Source of the DNA: an uncultured Clostridia bacterium | GTDB taxonomy: Bacteria; Bacillota; Clostridia; Christensenellales; CASEPJ01 | DNA length: 13,055 nucleotides | NCBI GenBank assembly: GCA_949289715.1 | Contig: CASEPJ010000021.1 | Span: forward strand, 1-13,055 | Direction: 5' to 3' | Part shown: positions 6,770-13,055 of the stretch, in pieces | Position numbering within the stretch: position 1 is the stretch's first letter | Layout of the letters: each line of letters begins with the position of its first letter | Notes under the pieces: generated by a model | What the model was told of the DNA's origin: nothing | The model's input: the letters and a program-made list of their open reading frames with translations, nothing else | The model's database searches: none | Program-made: the position numbers and the translations under genes

Positions 6770-6798
6770 TTAATAATTTTTTTTATAATTTTTTTCAA
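6770..6798 (-). promoter_or_regulatory. Possible promoter for the cupin-acetyltransferase-oxidoreductase genes
   Basis: TTGAAA (6798-6793) and TATTAA (6775-6770) are 17 bp apart on the minus strand, 36 nt before the cupin start. The -35 is good and the -10 moderate. The DNA around it is A/T-rich enough to give such matches by chance. Confidence 0.35.
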
Positions 6799-6883
6799 CA
6801 AAAATTATATAAAAGCTATTTGATGACTTTTATATTTGATGCGTTTTTATAGATTTGCAATTAAAATAAAAATAGAAATACTG

Positions 6884-6901
6884 CCGTTATAATAATAACG
6901 G
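6884..6901 (-). terminator. Possible terminator after the flavodoxin gene
   Basis: CCGTTAT and ATAACGG form a 7-bp stem with a TATT loop, 43 nt after the flavodoxin stop. On the minus strand CAG and then a T-rich run with interruptions follow, so it would be a weak to moderate intrinsic terminator. If active it would split the cluster into two transcripts, agreeing with the promoter-like sequence before the cupin gene. Confidence 0.4.
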
Positions 6902-6944
6902 TATAAATAAAATTTTTTATTTATTACAATAAATCCGCCGCTAT

Positions 6945-7406
6945 CTACAACAGATCCGCCCATTTTTCACAGTTGTTTATAGAAAGCAATTTGCCCTCTT
7001 TAAACACGGCATTTTTGCAGAGAGATTTCATCCTTGCGCAGGCTTTATTAATACCGCTGCCGCCAGATGTAGCGAAAGGAATTATTGTTTTATTTGAAAA
7101 ATCGTTGTTTTCCAAAAAAGTATCTATAATTCTTGGCTCAACATACCACCATATAGGAAATCCGATTAAAACATTATCGTAATTTTTTATATCAATATCG
7201 TTTAAAATTTCCGGTCTTGCCTTATCGTTTGCCATCTCCAAAGAGCTGCGGCTTTTTTTGTTCATCCAATTCAAATCGTCTGCAGTGTACGCAATTGCAG
7301 GTTTTATTTCAAACAAGTCCGCCTTTAAATGCGAAGCGATTTTTTCGGCAACCGATGCGGTTGTACCTTGTGCTGAGAAATATGCCACCAATGTTTTTCC
7401 TTCCAT
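6945..7406 (-). CDS. Flavodoxin-family FMN protein
   Basis: The 153-residue protein has the flavodoxin fold used for electron transfer or small reductase reactions with FMN. The start KTLVAYFSAQGTTASVAEKIA contains the FMN phosphate loop (Ser11-Thr16). Later blocks are YDNVLIGFPIWWYVEPRIIDTFLE, where aromatic residues normally cover the flavin ring, and TIIPFATSGGSG (flavin-side loop). The 27-residue DLNWMNKKSRSSLEMANDKARPEI segment marks the flavodoxin_4 type seen beside cupin and CMD-like genes in gut Bacillota. AAAGGAG lies 8 nt before the ATG. It begins 32 nt after the preceding gene's stop, so the two are probably cotranscribed. The partner protein is unknown. Confidence 0.88.
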   Translation of the reverse strand: MEGKTLVAYFSAQGTTASVAEKIASHLKADLFEIKPAIAYTADDLNWMNKKSRSSLEMANDKARPEILNDIDIKNYDNVLIGFPIWWYVEPRIIDTFLENNDFSNKTIIPFATSGGSGINKACARMKSLCKNAVFKEGKLLSINNCEKWADLL

Positions 7407-7438
7407 ATTTTTTCTCCTTTTATAATTTATAATAAATT

Positions 7439-8194
7439 TTATTTTTCTAAAATATCCTTAGCGCAATTTAAAGCGTTGAAAAATCTCGGTATACCCATAT
7501 AAGGCATTGCATGAGATAAAGCGCAGACAATTTCTTCTCTTGTATTACCGGCTTTTATAGCGCCTATAACGTGAGAACGAACCTGCTCTTTCGCATCGCC
7601 TAAAGCGGCAAGAATTACCACCGTTAAAAGTTCTCTCGTCTTTTGTGCAAGACCAGTTCGTGAGGCAAAATCCCCAAAATATAATTCACTCAGCCATTTG
7701 GGTACACATTCGGCAAAATCTTCGGGCAGCCATGAATATTTTTTCGCTATTTCATTCCCGTATAAAGGTTTTTGAAGAAACACCCCTCTATCATATCTTG
7801 TTTCTTCCGTAACGGTTTGTGCGTTTTTTAAAGGTAGGGTTATACCCTTTGAAACAAATACTTCATTCATTGAAGCAATTGCATTGAGTGTTTTGGGAAA
7901 ACCGATAAACGGAGCGCACTGATAGACGGTTTCCCGTATTTCAAGAGGAGAAAGCCCTACGTTAAGGCAGGCTTCTACATGCGCCTTAAGCTGAGGCAGT
8001 GTTTGATTTATTGCCAGCACGGTTATTGTTATTAGTTCTCTTATGTCGTTGTCAAGCGAACCTGTATAACAAACTTCGCCAAAAATAAAACGTTGTAAAA
8101 TTTGCATAAATTCGGGGTCTGTACCTTCGTTATTTGTAGGTTTGTCTTTAAATAATTCGTAAAATTTCTGTTTAGTTTTTTCTATTCTGTTCAT
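7439..8194 (-). CDS. Carboxymuconolactone decarboxylase-like protein with two CMD domains
   Basis: The protein has 251 residues from the ATG at 8194. It carries two tandem all-helical CMD/AhpD-like domains: about 27-118 (FMQILQRFIFGEVCYTG...LKAHVEACLNVGLSPLEIRETVYQCAPFIGFPKTLNA) and about 150-250 (WLSELYFGDFASRTGLAQKTRELLTVVILAALG...VRSHVIGAIKAGNTREEIVCALSHAMPYMGIPRFFNAL). The pattern H-x3-C/A-x2-G-x4-EI is that of PcaC-like proteins. The AhpD redox motif CxxC is absent, so peroxidase-type redox activity is not supported. No protocatechuate pathway genes are near, so classical lactone decarboxylation is unlikely. A GTG at 8203 is in frame, but GAGTGG is placed correctly only for the ATG. The reaction is unknown. 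Confidence 0.85.
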   Translation of the reverse strand: MNRIEKTKQKFYELFKDKPTNNEGTDPEFMQILQRFIFGEVCYTGSLDNDIRELITITVLAINQTLPQLKAHVEACLNVGLSPLEIRETVYQCAPFIGFPKTLNAIASMNEVFVSKGITLPLKNAQTVTEETRYDRGVFLQKPLYGNEIAKKYSWLPEDFAECVPKWLSELYFGDFASRTGLAQKTRELLTVVILAALGDAKEQVRSHVIGAIKAGNTREEIVCALSHAMPYMGIPRFFNALNCAKDILEK

Positions 8195-8223
8195 ATTTTC
8201 CACTCTTTTTGATTAATATTTTC

Positions 8224-8229
8224 ATTATA
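8224..8229 (-). promoter_or_regulatory. Possible -10 element upstream of the CMD-like gene
   Basis: A perfect TATAAT stands 30 nt before the ATG, but no recognisable -35 lies 16-18 bp upstream and there is no extended TG. It is plausible only because a 134-nt gap separates this gene from the galactosidase gene. Confidence 0.25.
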
Positions 8230-8295
8230 AATTGCTATTATTTGATATTTTTTAAAAATATAAATGAACAATAAAATTTAATCATTTAACTATTA

Positions 8296-8313
8296 AATTT
8301 CATATTTGAAATT
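8296..8313. repeat. Inverted repeat AATTTCA-4 nt-TGAAATT
   Basis: Two perfect 7-nt arms separated by TATT (plus strand) lie in the gap between the galactosidase and the CMD-like gene, about 100 nt before the latter. This has the size of a dimeric regulator's operator, but no regulator gene is in the window and chance is possible in such A/T-rich DNA. Confidence 0.3.
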
Positions 8314-8337
8314 ATGCTACAAATAAAATATTTAACA

Positions 8338-10437
8338 TTAATATATAATTTTTAATAAAAAAACTTCGTTTTTATTTGCGAAAAAAGATATTTTTTCGTT
8401 CGCCACAACAAATTCGTTTTTTTCTATTACGTCATAACATTTTACGGCAGAACCGACGCAGATCTCATATTCTCCTTTTTCATAAGTCTGAACAATTAAA
8501 TATTGAACATTATTAGCTTTTAAAGCGTCAATTCTTAAACCTGAAATATCGTAAGTAGGTAAAAAATTTAAATATCTTAACAATGAAGGATAAAAAAGTT
8601 TTGTCTCCCTTCGGCTTGATTTAGCGGCACTGATTCCGCAAAGACTACCCACCAAAATTGCTTTGCCCCTACCGTATTCGTTATATGACACGGCGATATT
8701 TCCGTCATCAAATTCGGCAAGACTTGTTGCAGTAGTCAATTCTATATTCTGCTTATAAAAAAATCCGCAAACGGTACTTCCTGCAGCCAAATAACCCAAG
8801 TCTGAATTTAAAGTAAAAGGAACGCTGTTATTTCCTTCCATCTCTGACCAATTCTTTCTGTAAGCATTAACAAACCGAGAACCGGTTTGCAATTCGTTTG
8901 AAACCGCTCCGAAAACTTCCTGAAATCCGCAGCCTATATAACTGTCCGAATGTAAACCGCTGTCGTAATTATATGCCCCAAAAGAAGTTTCGCTTATTAA
9001 AACACCTCCGTTTTTAACCCAATTTTTTAAAAGCTCGGCGACATGATTTTCCATAAAATATGGCATAGGATAAATTAATACATCGAATTCTTTAAGCTTT
9101 TTTTCAGTTAACTGTCCGTAAAAAACAAAAGATACATCATAATTTTTATTATAACACGATTCAAAAATACCGTATAAATTTTCGTAAAAACGATATGTAT
9201 CGTTATTTACGCAAAAATCAAACAATTGATTCATATAGTTATTCACTATGCCTATTTTGGGCTTGACCGGTCTTGCTTCTTCAAGCAAAGGTTCCAAAGC
9301 CAATGATTTAAAAAGTTTTTCGGCATATTGAGTACGAATGCTATCCTCTCCGTTTAATTTCGTCATTCCCCACGCAGGAGATTCAAATCCCGCTAATTCT
9401 GCACGATATTGCCAAAACAAAAAACCTTTAACGCCTAAAGATAGGGGAATTAAAACATGTCTTTTATATTCGTTGAAATCAATATTATTAAAGTTTACAT
9501 TGGTGTTTCCGCCGAATGCGTGTATTTCCGCATTGATTACTGTTTTATTTTCGGCGGCACTTATGCCTAATACTGCCGGAAAAGGTTGACTTCCCACACT
9601 GTTGCCAAAACAATCGCAAAGTGTCGCAAGTTCGAATTCATCGCTGCAAGCATTAACAGCATTAAAGCAAGGCATGGGTACCGTATGTAACATTACCGGG
9701 TGATTATTGTCGAACTTTTTAACCGCATTAATGCGCATTTTTGCTTCTTCTGTAATGGTTTCGATATGAAATTTTCTGAAATCAATCATATTGATAAATG
9801 TATTACCCGTTCTGGGAAGTTCTACTTCGTCAAAATTACAATAACATTGTTTCCAGCGCATATTGAGATTATCTATATTTCGATATTTGTTTTTTAACCA
9901 TTTTTTAAAGGCTTTTTCGGTAGATTTACAATAACAAGTCATTTTCGACAAATCAGCTTCTCTCAAAATTCCGCAAGTCAATTCCGGTTCGTTCCAAACA
10001 TCCCAAATTTCCAAAGCGGGATGATTTGCAAATTTTTTTACTAATGCTTCAATAAACGCTTTTTTGTGTTTTTTAGCATGAAAATGATGATAGCACGGAC
10101 CGGGCGCCCCGCCTATTTGACGCCAAGCCACCGATTGAGGTTCAACGATTCTCCCTTCGGAAGTAATCATTTTAGAATTTTTATATTTTTTGTAAAACCA
10201 TGCGGGCGCAACATCTAAAATTATATTTATATGAACTTTTAAAGAATTTTCGTATGCCAAATTCAATAACTTTTCTATATCGGAAAAATCATACACGCCT
10301 TTTTTGGGTTCGTTGGAACGCCACTGTGCCCAAATTTTAACGGTATTAAATCCTAATTTGTTCATATTTTTTATATCTTTTTCCCAATCTTTACTTAACG
10401 GAGTGGGAAATCTGTAATATTGACTGCCTAAAATCAT
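8338..10437 (-). CDS. Glycoside hydrolase family 42 beta-galactosidase
   Basis: The 699-residue protein has the GH42 plan. A TIM barrel (about 1-380) starts with GSQYYRFPTPLSKDWEKDIKNMNKLGFNTVKIWAQWR. The acid/base Glu150 is in WDVWNEPEL, and the probable nucleophile Glu304 is in VINAEIHAFGG. The barrel ends in GVKGFLFWQYRAELAGFESPAWGM. A flavodoxin-like trimerisation domain (about 390-610; KIGIVNNYMNQLFDF, DVLIYPMPYF, GGVLISETSFG) and a small beta domain follow. Cys115, Cys168 and Cys170 match three of the four zinc ligands known in Thermus A4 GH42; the fourth position seems to be lost. No signal peptide or membrane segment is seen, so it should act in the cytosol on imported beta-galactosides. 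The ATG is preceded by GAGG at 11 nt and a closer AAGG. It is 83 nt after the kinase gene. Confidence 0.92.
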   Translation of the reverse strand: MILGSQYYRFPTPLSKDWEKDIKNMNKLGFNTVKIWAQWRSNEPKKGVYDFSDIEKLLNLAYENSLKVHINIILDVAPAWFYKKYKNSKMITSEGRIVEPQSVAWRQIGGAPGPCYHHFHAKKHKKAFIEALVKKFANHPALEIWDVWNEPELTCGILREADLSKMTCYCKSTEKAFKKWLKNKYRNIDNLNMRWKQCYCNFDEVELPRTGNTFINMIDFRKFHIETITEEAKMRINAVKKFDNNHPVMLHTVPMPCFNAVNACSDEFELATLCDCFGNSVGSQPFPAVLGISAAENKTVINAEIHAFGGNTNVNFNNIDFNEYKRHVLIPLSLGVKGFLFWQYRAELAGFESPAWGMTKLNGEDSIRTQYAEKLFKSLALEPLLEEARPVKPKIGIVNNYMNQLFDFCVNNDTYRFYENLYGIFESCYNKNYDVSFVFYGQLTEKKLKEFDVLIYPMPYFMENHVAELLKNWVKNGGVLISETSFGAYNYDSGLHSDSYIGCGFQEVFGAVSNELQTGSRFVNAYRKNWSEMEGNNSVPFTLNSDLGYLAAGSTVCGFFYKQNIELTTATSLAEFDDGNIAVSYNEYGRGKAILVGSLCGISAAKSSRRETKLFYPSLLRYLNFLPTYDISGLRIDALKANNVQYLIVQTYEKGEYEICVGSAVKCYDVIEKNEFVVANEKISFFANKNEVFLLKIIY

Positions 10438-10520
10438 CCTTATTTATACCTCAATCAAATTTAAAAAAATTGAATCACCTTTTAAAAAATTAATTCTGGC
10501 TTTAATAAAAAATAATTAAT

Positions 10521-11405
10521 TTAATATAATTTATTTTTTAAATACCAATTTGGCACGCTAATTTGCATATTGCAATACCAAGTTAAAATATCTTCGGCTT
10601 GTTTTCGCATAGTATTTATTTCTTTTTCCCCGAAAGGTATCGCCCAATATATCGAGGAAAGCGTGTTGGTGGAAATATACAAAGCCAAAAGATGCCAAAA
10701 TTCTTGCGGAATGTTTTTTTCAAAATATCCGTCTACCATACCGGAAGCGAAAAACGGAGATGCTTGTACGCACCATACGATACGATTGAATTCCTCCCAA
10801 GGATCACCGTAGTCATTGCGGTTAAAATCAATTATTTGAAGTTTGCGGTTACAATCGATCATCATATTTCCTATATGATAGTCGCCGTGCTGATATACCT
10901 GCGGTCTGTTTTTTAATAGATGTCGATTATTTTCAATAAAATCTATAAAATACTGTCCGTTTTCATATTTTAGAGGACATTCAAGGTATTTTTTAATTTT
11001 ATAATCTATTTTTTTGTTGAACCTATTTTCCCAATCTTGTTGATTAGAAGGTGCGGGGATTGAGTGAATTTTACGAAGAATACAACCTGCTTCAACTCCA
11101 TAGTTATATTGCTCGGCTTCGGAATACATTTGTATAACATTTTCCGCATCTTCCCCGTCTATAAAACTTTGTATGGAATAAACACCTTCCTCGCAAACGC
11201 CGAATTCCAGAGGAATACACATCGGTAAACCTAACAATAATAATTTTTTCATCATATCAAATTCAAATTTTTTCTTTTCGTATTCTTCAATATTTGAAAT
11301 ACGCATAAAATATTTTATACCAAACTTATCGGTAATGCAAAATTTTCTATCCGAAGACCACCCCCTGTTTATAGGCACTTTGTTTACGAAATCCATATGT
11401 GACAC
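10521..11405 (-). CDS. APH-family (aminoglycoside phosphotransferase-like) small-molecule kinase
   Basis: The protein has 294 residues if it starts at GTG 11405, or 291 from ATG 11396. It has the APH/choline-kinase fold. IKYFMRISNIEEYEKK holds the nucleotide-binding strand with probable lysine/arginine contacts. YQHGDYHIGNMMID is the catalytic loop, with Asp175 as base and Asn180 as metal ligand. LQIIDFNRNDYGDPWEEFNRIVW contains the metal-binding Asp193. IQSFIDGEDAENV and ILRKIHSIPAP are typical of a widespread Bacillota subfamily annotated as phosphotransferase. GGAGG lies 4 nt before the GTG and 13 nt before the ATG, so the GTG is slightly favoured. The acceptor is unknown; drug resistance should not be assumed. 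It is a separate unit with its own upstream gap. Confidence 0.88.
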   Translation of the reverse strand: MSHMDFVNKVPINRGWSSDRKFCITDKFGIKYFMRISNIEEYEKKKFEFDMMKKLLLLGLPMCIPLEFGVCEEGVYSIQSFIDGEDAENVIQMYSEAEQYNYGVEAGCILRKIHSIPAPSNQQDWENRFNKKIDYKIKKYLECPLKYENGQYFIDFIENNRHLLKNRPQVYQHGDYHIGNMMIDCNRKLQIIDFNRNDYGDPWEEFNRIVWCVQASPFFASGMVDGYFEKNIPQEFWHLLALYISTNTLSSIYWAIPFGEKEINTMRKQAEDILTWYCNMQISVPNWYLKNKLY

Positions 11406-11784
11406 TTTCCCTCCGTAAATTTAATGGTATTATAACGGTTAATCGTATATAAATTTATGATTTTTAGATTTTATTTTATATTTAAAATTAAAACATAGAA
11501 TAAAATTTTAATTTTAAATTAATTTATGTTTTAAAAAATCCTTTTTTAAAAGACGGCTATTATATATATTGAGCCACTCGTTATTAACATAAATTTTTTT
11601 ATATATTAACACAATATCATAGGAAAATCAATACAGTTTTTTAACTAAATTTAAAAACTAAATTTAACTTATTTATTTTTTTATCTTCTACTTTTGCATA
11701 TTAACGGCAATAAAATTTATAATTATTACACGTTCAAAAAAAATAATAACCGATTGAAATTAAAAATTTTAAATTAAAAAATTA
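11406..11784. other. AT-rich non-coding gap upstream of the APH-family gene
   Basis: No credible coding frame or RNA gene was seen. At 11643-11667 a 13-nt unit beginning AACTAAATTTAA occurs nearly twice in tandem. The only promoter-like sequence is the TATAAT near 11429-11434. The rest is low-complexity A/T-rich DNA. Confidence 0.6.
11429..11434 (-). promoter_or_regulatory. Possible -10 element for the APH-family gene
   Basis: A perfect TATAAT lies 23 nt before the GTG start. The region 16-19 bp upstream offers only TAAATT/ATAAAT-like -35 sequences, so the promoter would be weak or need an activator. Confidence 0.35.
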
Positions 11785-11815
11785 TAACAAAAAAGGTCAA
11801 AAATTGTTTTTGACC
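11785..11815 (-). terminator. Intrinsic terminator of the rRNA methyltransferase gene
   Basis: GGTCAAAAA and TTTTTGACC form a perfect 9-bp stem with a CAA loop (minus strand 11815-11795), followed by TTTTTT (11794-11789) and GTTATAAT. It begins 20 nt after the stop codon and ends the upstream transcript before the APH-family gene. Confidence 0.88.
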
Positions 11816-11835
11816 GAAAAAAGTTAAAACGGCTG

Positions 11836-13055
11836 TTATTTTCGACTAAGTAAAACAAGGGTTTCTAAATGTTTCGAGTTCGGAAACATATCATATGCGG
11901 TTAAAAATTCCGTTTTATAATTTTCTTCTAAAAGTTTAAGATCTCTCGCAAGAGTAGCGGGATTGCAGGATATGTAAATTATATTATCGGCTTTAGATTC
12001 GATAACGGTTTTGATGACTTCGAAATTTAATCCTTTCCTTGGCGGGTCTACGACAAAAACAAGTTTATCGTTTAACTGAATATCCATATTTGCCGGCAAA
12101 TTAAAGGGAGGATTTTTAAATTTTTTCTTCGATTTTATAAATTCCGATAAAACGGGTACGCATTCTGCGCAATCGCCTACAATATTGAATACATTAGAAA
12201 TTCCGTTCAATTCAATTAATTTATTTGCGTTTTTAACTGCTTCGGGCACAATTTCTATACCGAATACGTATTTTGCTTTTTTGGAGAGCATTGCGGAAAG
12301 TACGCCTATACCCGAATATGCGTCTATCACTATATCGCCGTTAATCAATTTATTGGCATCGCTATAAAGGCGTGCCGCAGTTTTTATATTTACCTGCAAA
12401 AAACTTTGAGGAGAAATTTCAAGTTTTACAAAATTCATCTCTCCCGTCAATTTATCGTTCCCGTAAATTTTTATATAACAATCGGAACAGACAACATTTG
12501 TTTTTTCTTTATGAATGTTTATAAAAAGCGAAAAATCGGGAAATATCTTTTTTAATTTTTCCACCAACTTATCCGCATTCGGTAATTTATTAGCATTTAT
12601 AACTATGACTATTGCAATTTTACTGCCGAATTCTCTTGACACTATATGGCGGACTACGCCTCTGCCCGTAATTTCGTTATATGCGGAAATTTTATATTCC
12701 GTCATAAATTCTTTTACAACCGCAATTAACTTAGCTGAAACTTCACTTTGAAGCAAACATTTCGATATAGGAGTGATGTCGTGCGAATTTTCACGATAAA
12801 ATCCGCATTCGGGTTTGCCATTAACTTCTCTAACCGGTATTTGCAATTTATTTCTATATCCGAATTGTTTTGAAGCAACAATTTCAAAATCTTTTTCCCA
12901 TATTCCTTTCAATGCGGATTTTAAAATTTCCTTTTTTATTATAAGCTGATTTTCATACGAAGTATGAAGTAGTGAACAGCCCCCGCATTTATAATAGACT
13001 TCGCATTTTGGAATTACCCTGTAGAAAGAAGGTTTAATAATTTCATCAATTTTTC
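11836..13055 (-). CDS. rlmD: 23S rRNA (uracil-5-)-methyltransferase RlmD/RumA family (5' end off window)
   Basis: SAM-dependent m5U methyltransferase acting on 23S rRNA. In Bacillota this family member is often RlmCD, which modifies two positions. The reading frame stays open to the window edge, giving 405 residues (in-window numbering), so a TTG near 12912 is not the true start. The added N-terminal part contains CEVYYKCGGCSLLHTSYENQ with Cys17, Cys23 and Cys26; with Cys83 (PECGFY) these are the 4Fe-4S ligands of RumA. Next come SFLQVN, the SAM motif VIDAYSGIGVLSAML, VVDPPRKGL, the catalytic Cys363 in YISCNPATLARDL and the HLETLVLL glutamate. An N-terminal TRAM domain would lie beyond the edge. 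A strong terminator follows. The exact uridine target cannot be decided. Confidence 0.93.
   Translation of the reverse strand, partial: KIDEIIKPSFYRVIPKCEVYYKCGGCSLLHTSYENQLIIKKEILKSALKGIWEKDFEIVASKQFGYRNKLQIPVREVNGKPECGFYRENSHDITPISKCLLQSEVSAKLIAVVKEFMTEYKISAYNEITGRGVVRHIVSREFGSKIAIVIVINANKLPNADKLVEKLKKIFPDFSLFINIHKEKTNVVCSDCYIKIYGNDKLTGEMNFVKLEISPQSFLQVNIKTAARLYSDANKLINGDIVIDAYSGIGVLSAMLSKKAKYVFGIEIVPEAVKNANKLIELNGISNVFNIVGDCAECVPVLSEFIKSKKKFKNPPFNLPANMDIQLNDKLVFVVDPPRKGLNFEVIKTVIESKADNIIYISCNPATLARDLKLLEENYKTEFLTAYDMFPNSKHLETLVLLSRK

Noticed and set aside
9338..10916. Plus-strand open frames across the galactosidase and kinase genes
   Set aside because: They lie fully within well-supported minus-strand genes and look like low-complexity antisense translations.
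11643..11667. Short tandem repeat as a start of a CRISPR array or plasmid iterons
   Set aside because: There are only two A/T-rich copies of 13 nt, with no spacers, no cas or rep genes and no further copies.
1..13055. Transposon, prophage or genomic-island boundaries
   Set aside because: No transposase, integrase, phage gene, tRNA or paired repeats flank the accessory genes.

Overview
The window looks like chromosomal DNA of a low-GC Bacillota, most likely a gut-type Clostridia relative. The reasons are the AT-rich intergenic DNA, strong GGAGG-type ribosome binding sites, the clostridial gene order purE-C-F-M-N, a Clostridia-like PurE and a ZTP riboswitch leader. Every supported gene lies on the minus strand, so the region is transcribed from high to low coordinates. 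No mobile element, CRISPR array, rRNA or tRNA was seen.

In transcription order: (1) positions 13055-11836 hold an RlmD/RumA-type 23S rRNA uridine methyltransferase whose start lies outside the window, followed by a clear intrinsic terminator (about 11785-11815). (2) An AT-rich gap of about 430 bp precedes an APH-fold small-molecule kinase (11405-10521). (3) Then come a GH42 beta-galactosidase (10437-8338), a double-domain carboxymuconolactone-decarboxylase-like protein, a flavodoxin, a one-domain cupin, a hexapeptide O-acetyltransferase and a Gfo/Idh/MocA oxidoreductase (ending at 4644). The six genes from the galactosidase to the oxidoreductase share a strand and are spaced 30-210 bp apart. 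They may form one or a few transcripts for sugar or small-molecule metabolism, but no substrate can be read from the sequence.

(4) The purine operon begins after a 580-bp non-coding stretch. It has a near-consensus housekeeping promoter (TTGACG-17 bp-TATAAT, 4280-4252), then a ZTP (pfl-motif) aptamer (4218-4142) with its pseudoknot and P1/P2 helices intact. The aptamer's last bases overlap the 5' arm of an 11-bp terminator hairpin followed by a T run (4145-4112). This is the arrangement of a transcriptional ON switch that reads ZMP/ZTP, the AICAR-type purine intermediates that build up when 10-formyl-tetrahydrofolate is short. Next come purE, a GC-rich intergenic hairpin, purC, purF, purM and the beginning of purN, which leaves the window at base 1. 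The last genes are tightly coupled: purC/purF are 3 nt apart, purF/purM 12 nt apart, and purM/purN overlap. Together these enzymes carry out the PRPP amidotransferase step and four later steps of IMP synthesis. PurN uses the same folate cofactor whose shortage the riboswitch reports.

The best-supported regulatory feature is the complete promoter-aptamer-terminator leader of purE. I did not find convincing evidence for an entirely new system. The catabolic/redox cluster and several palindromes in the AT-rich gaps are the items most open to new biology.
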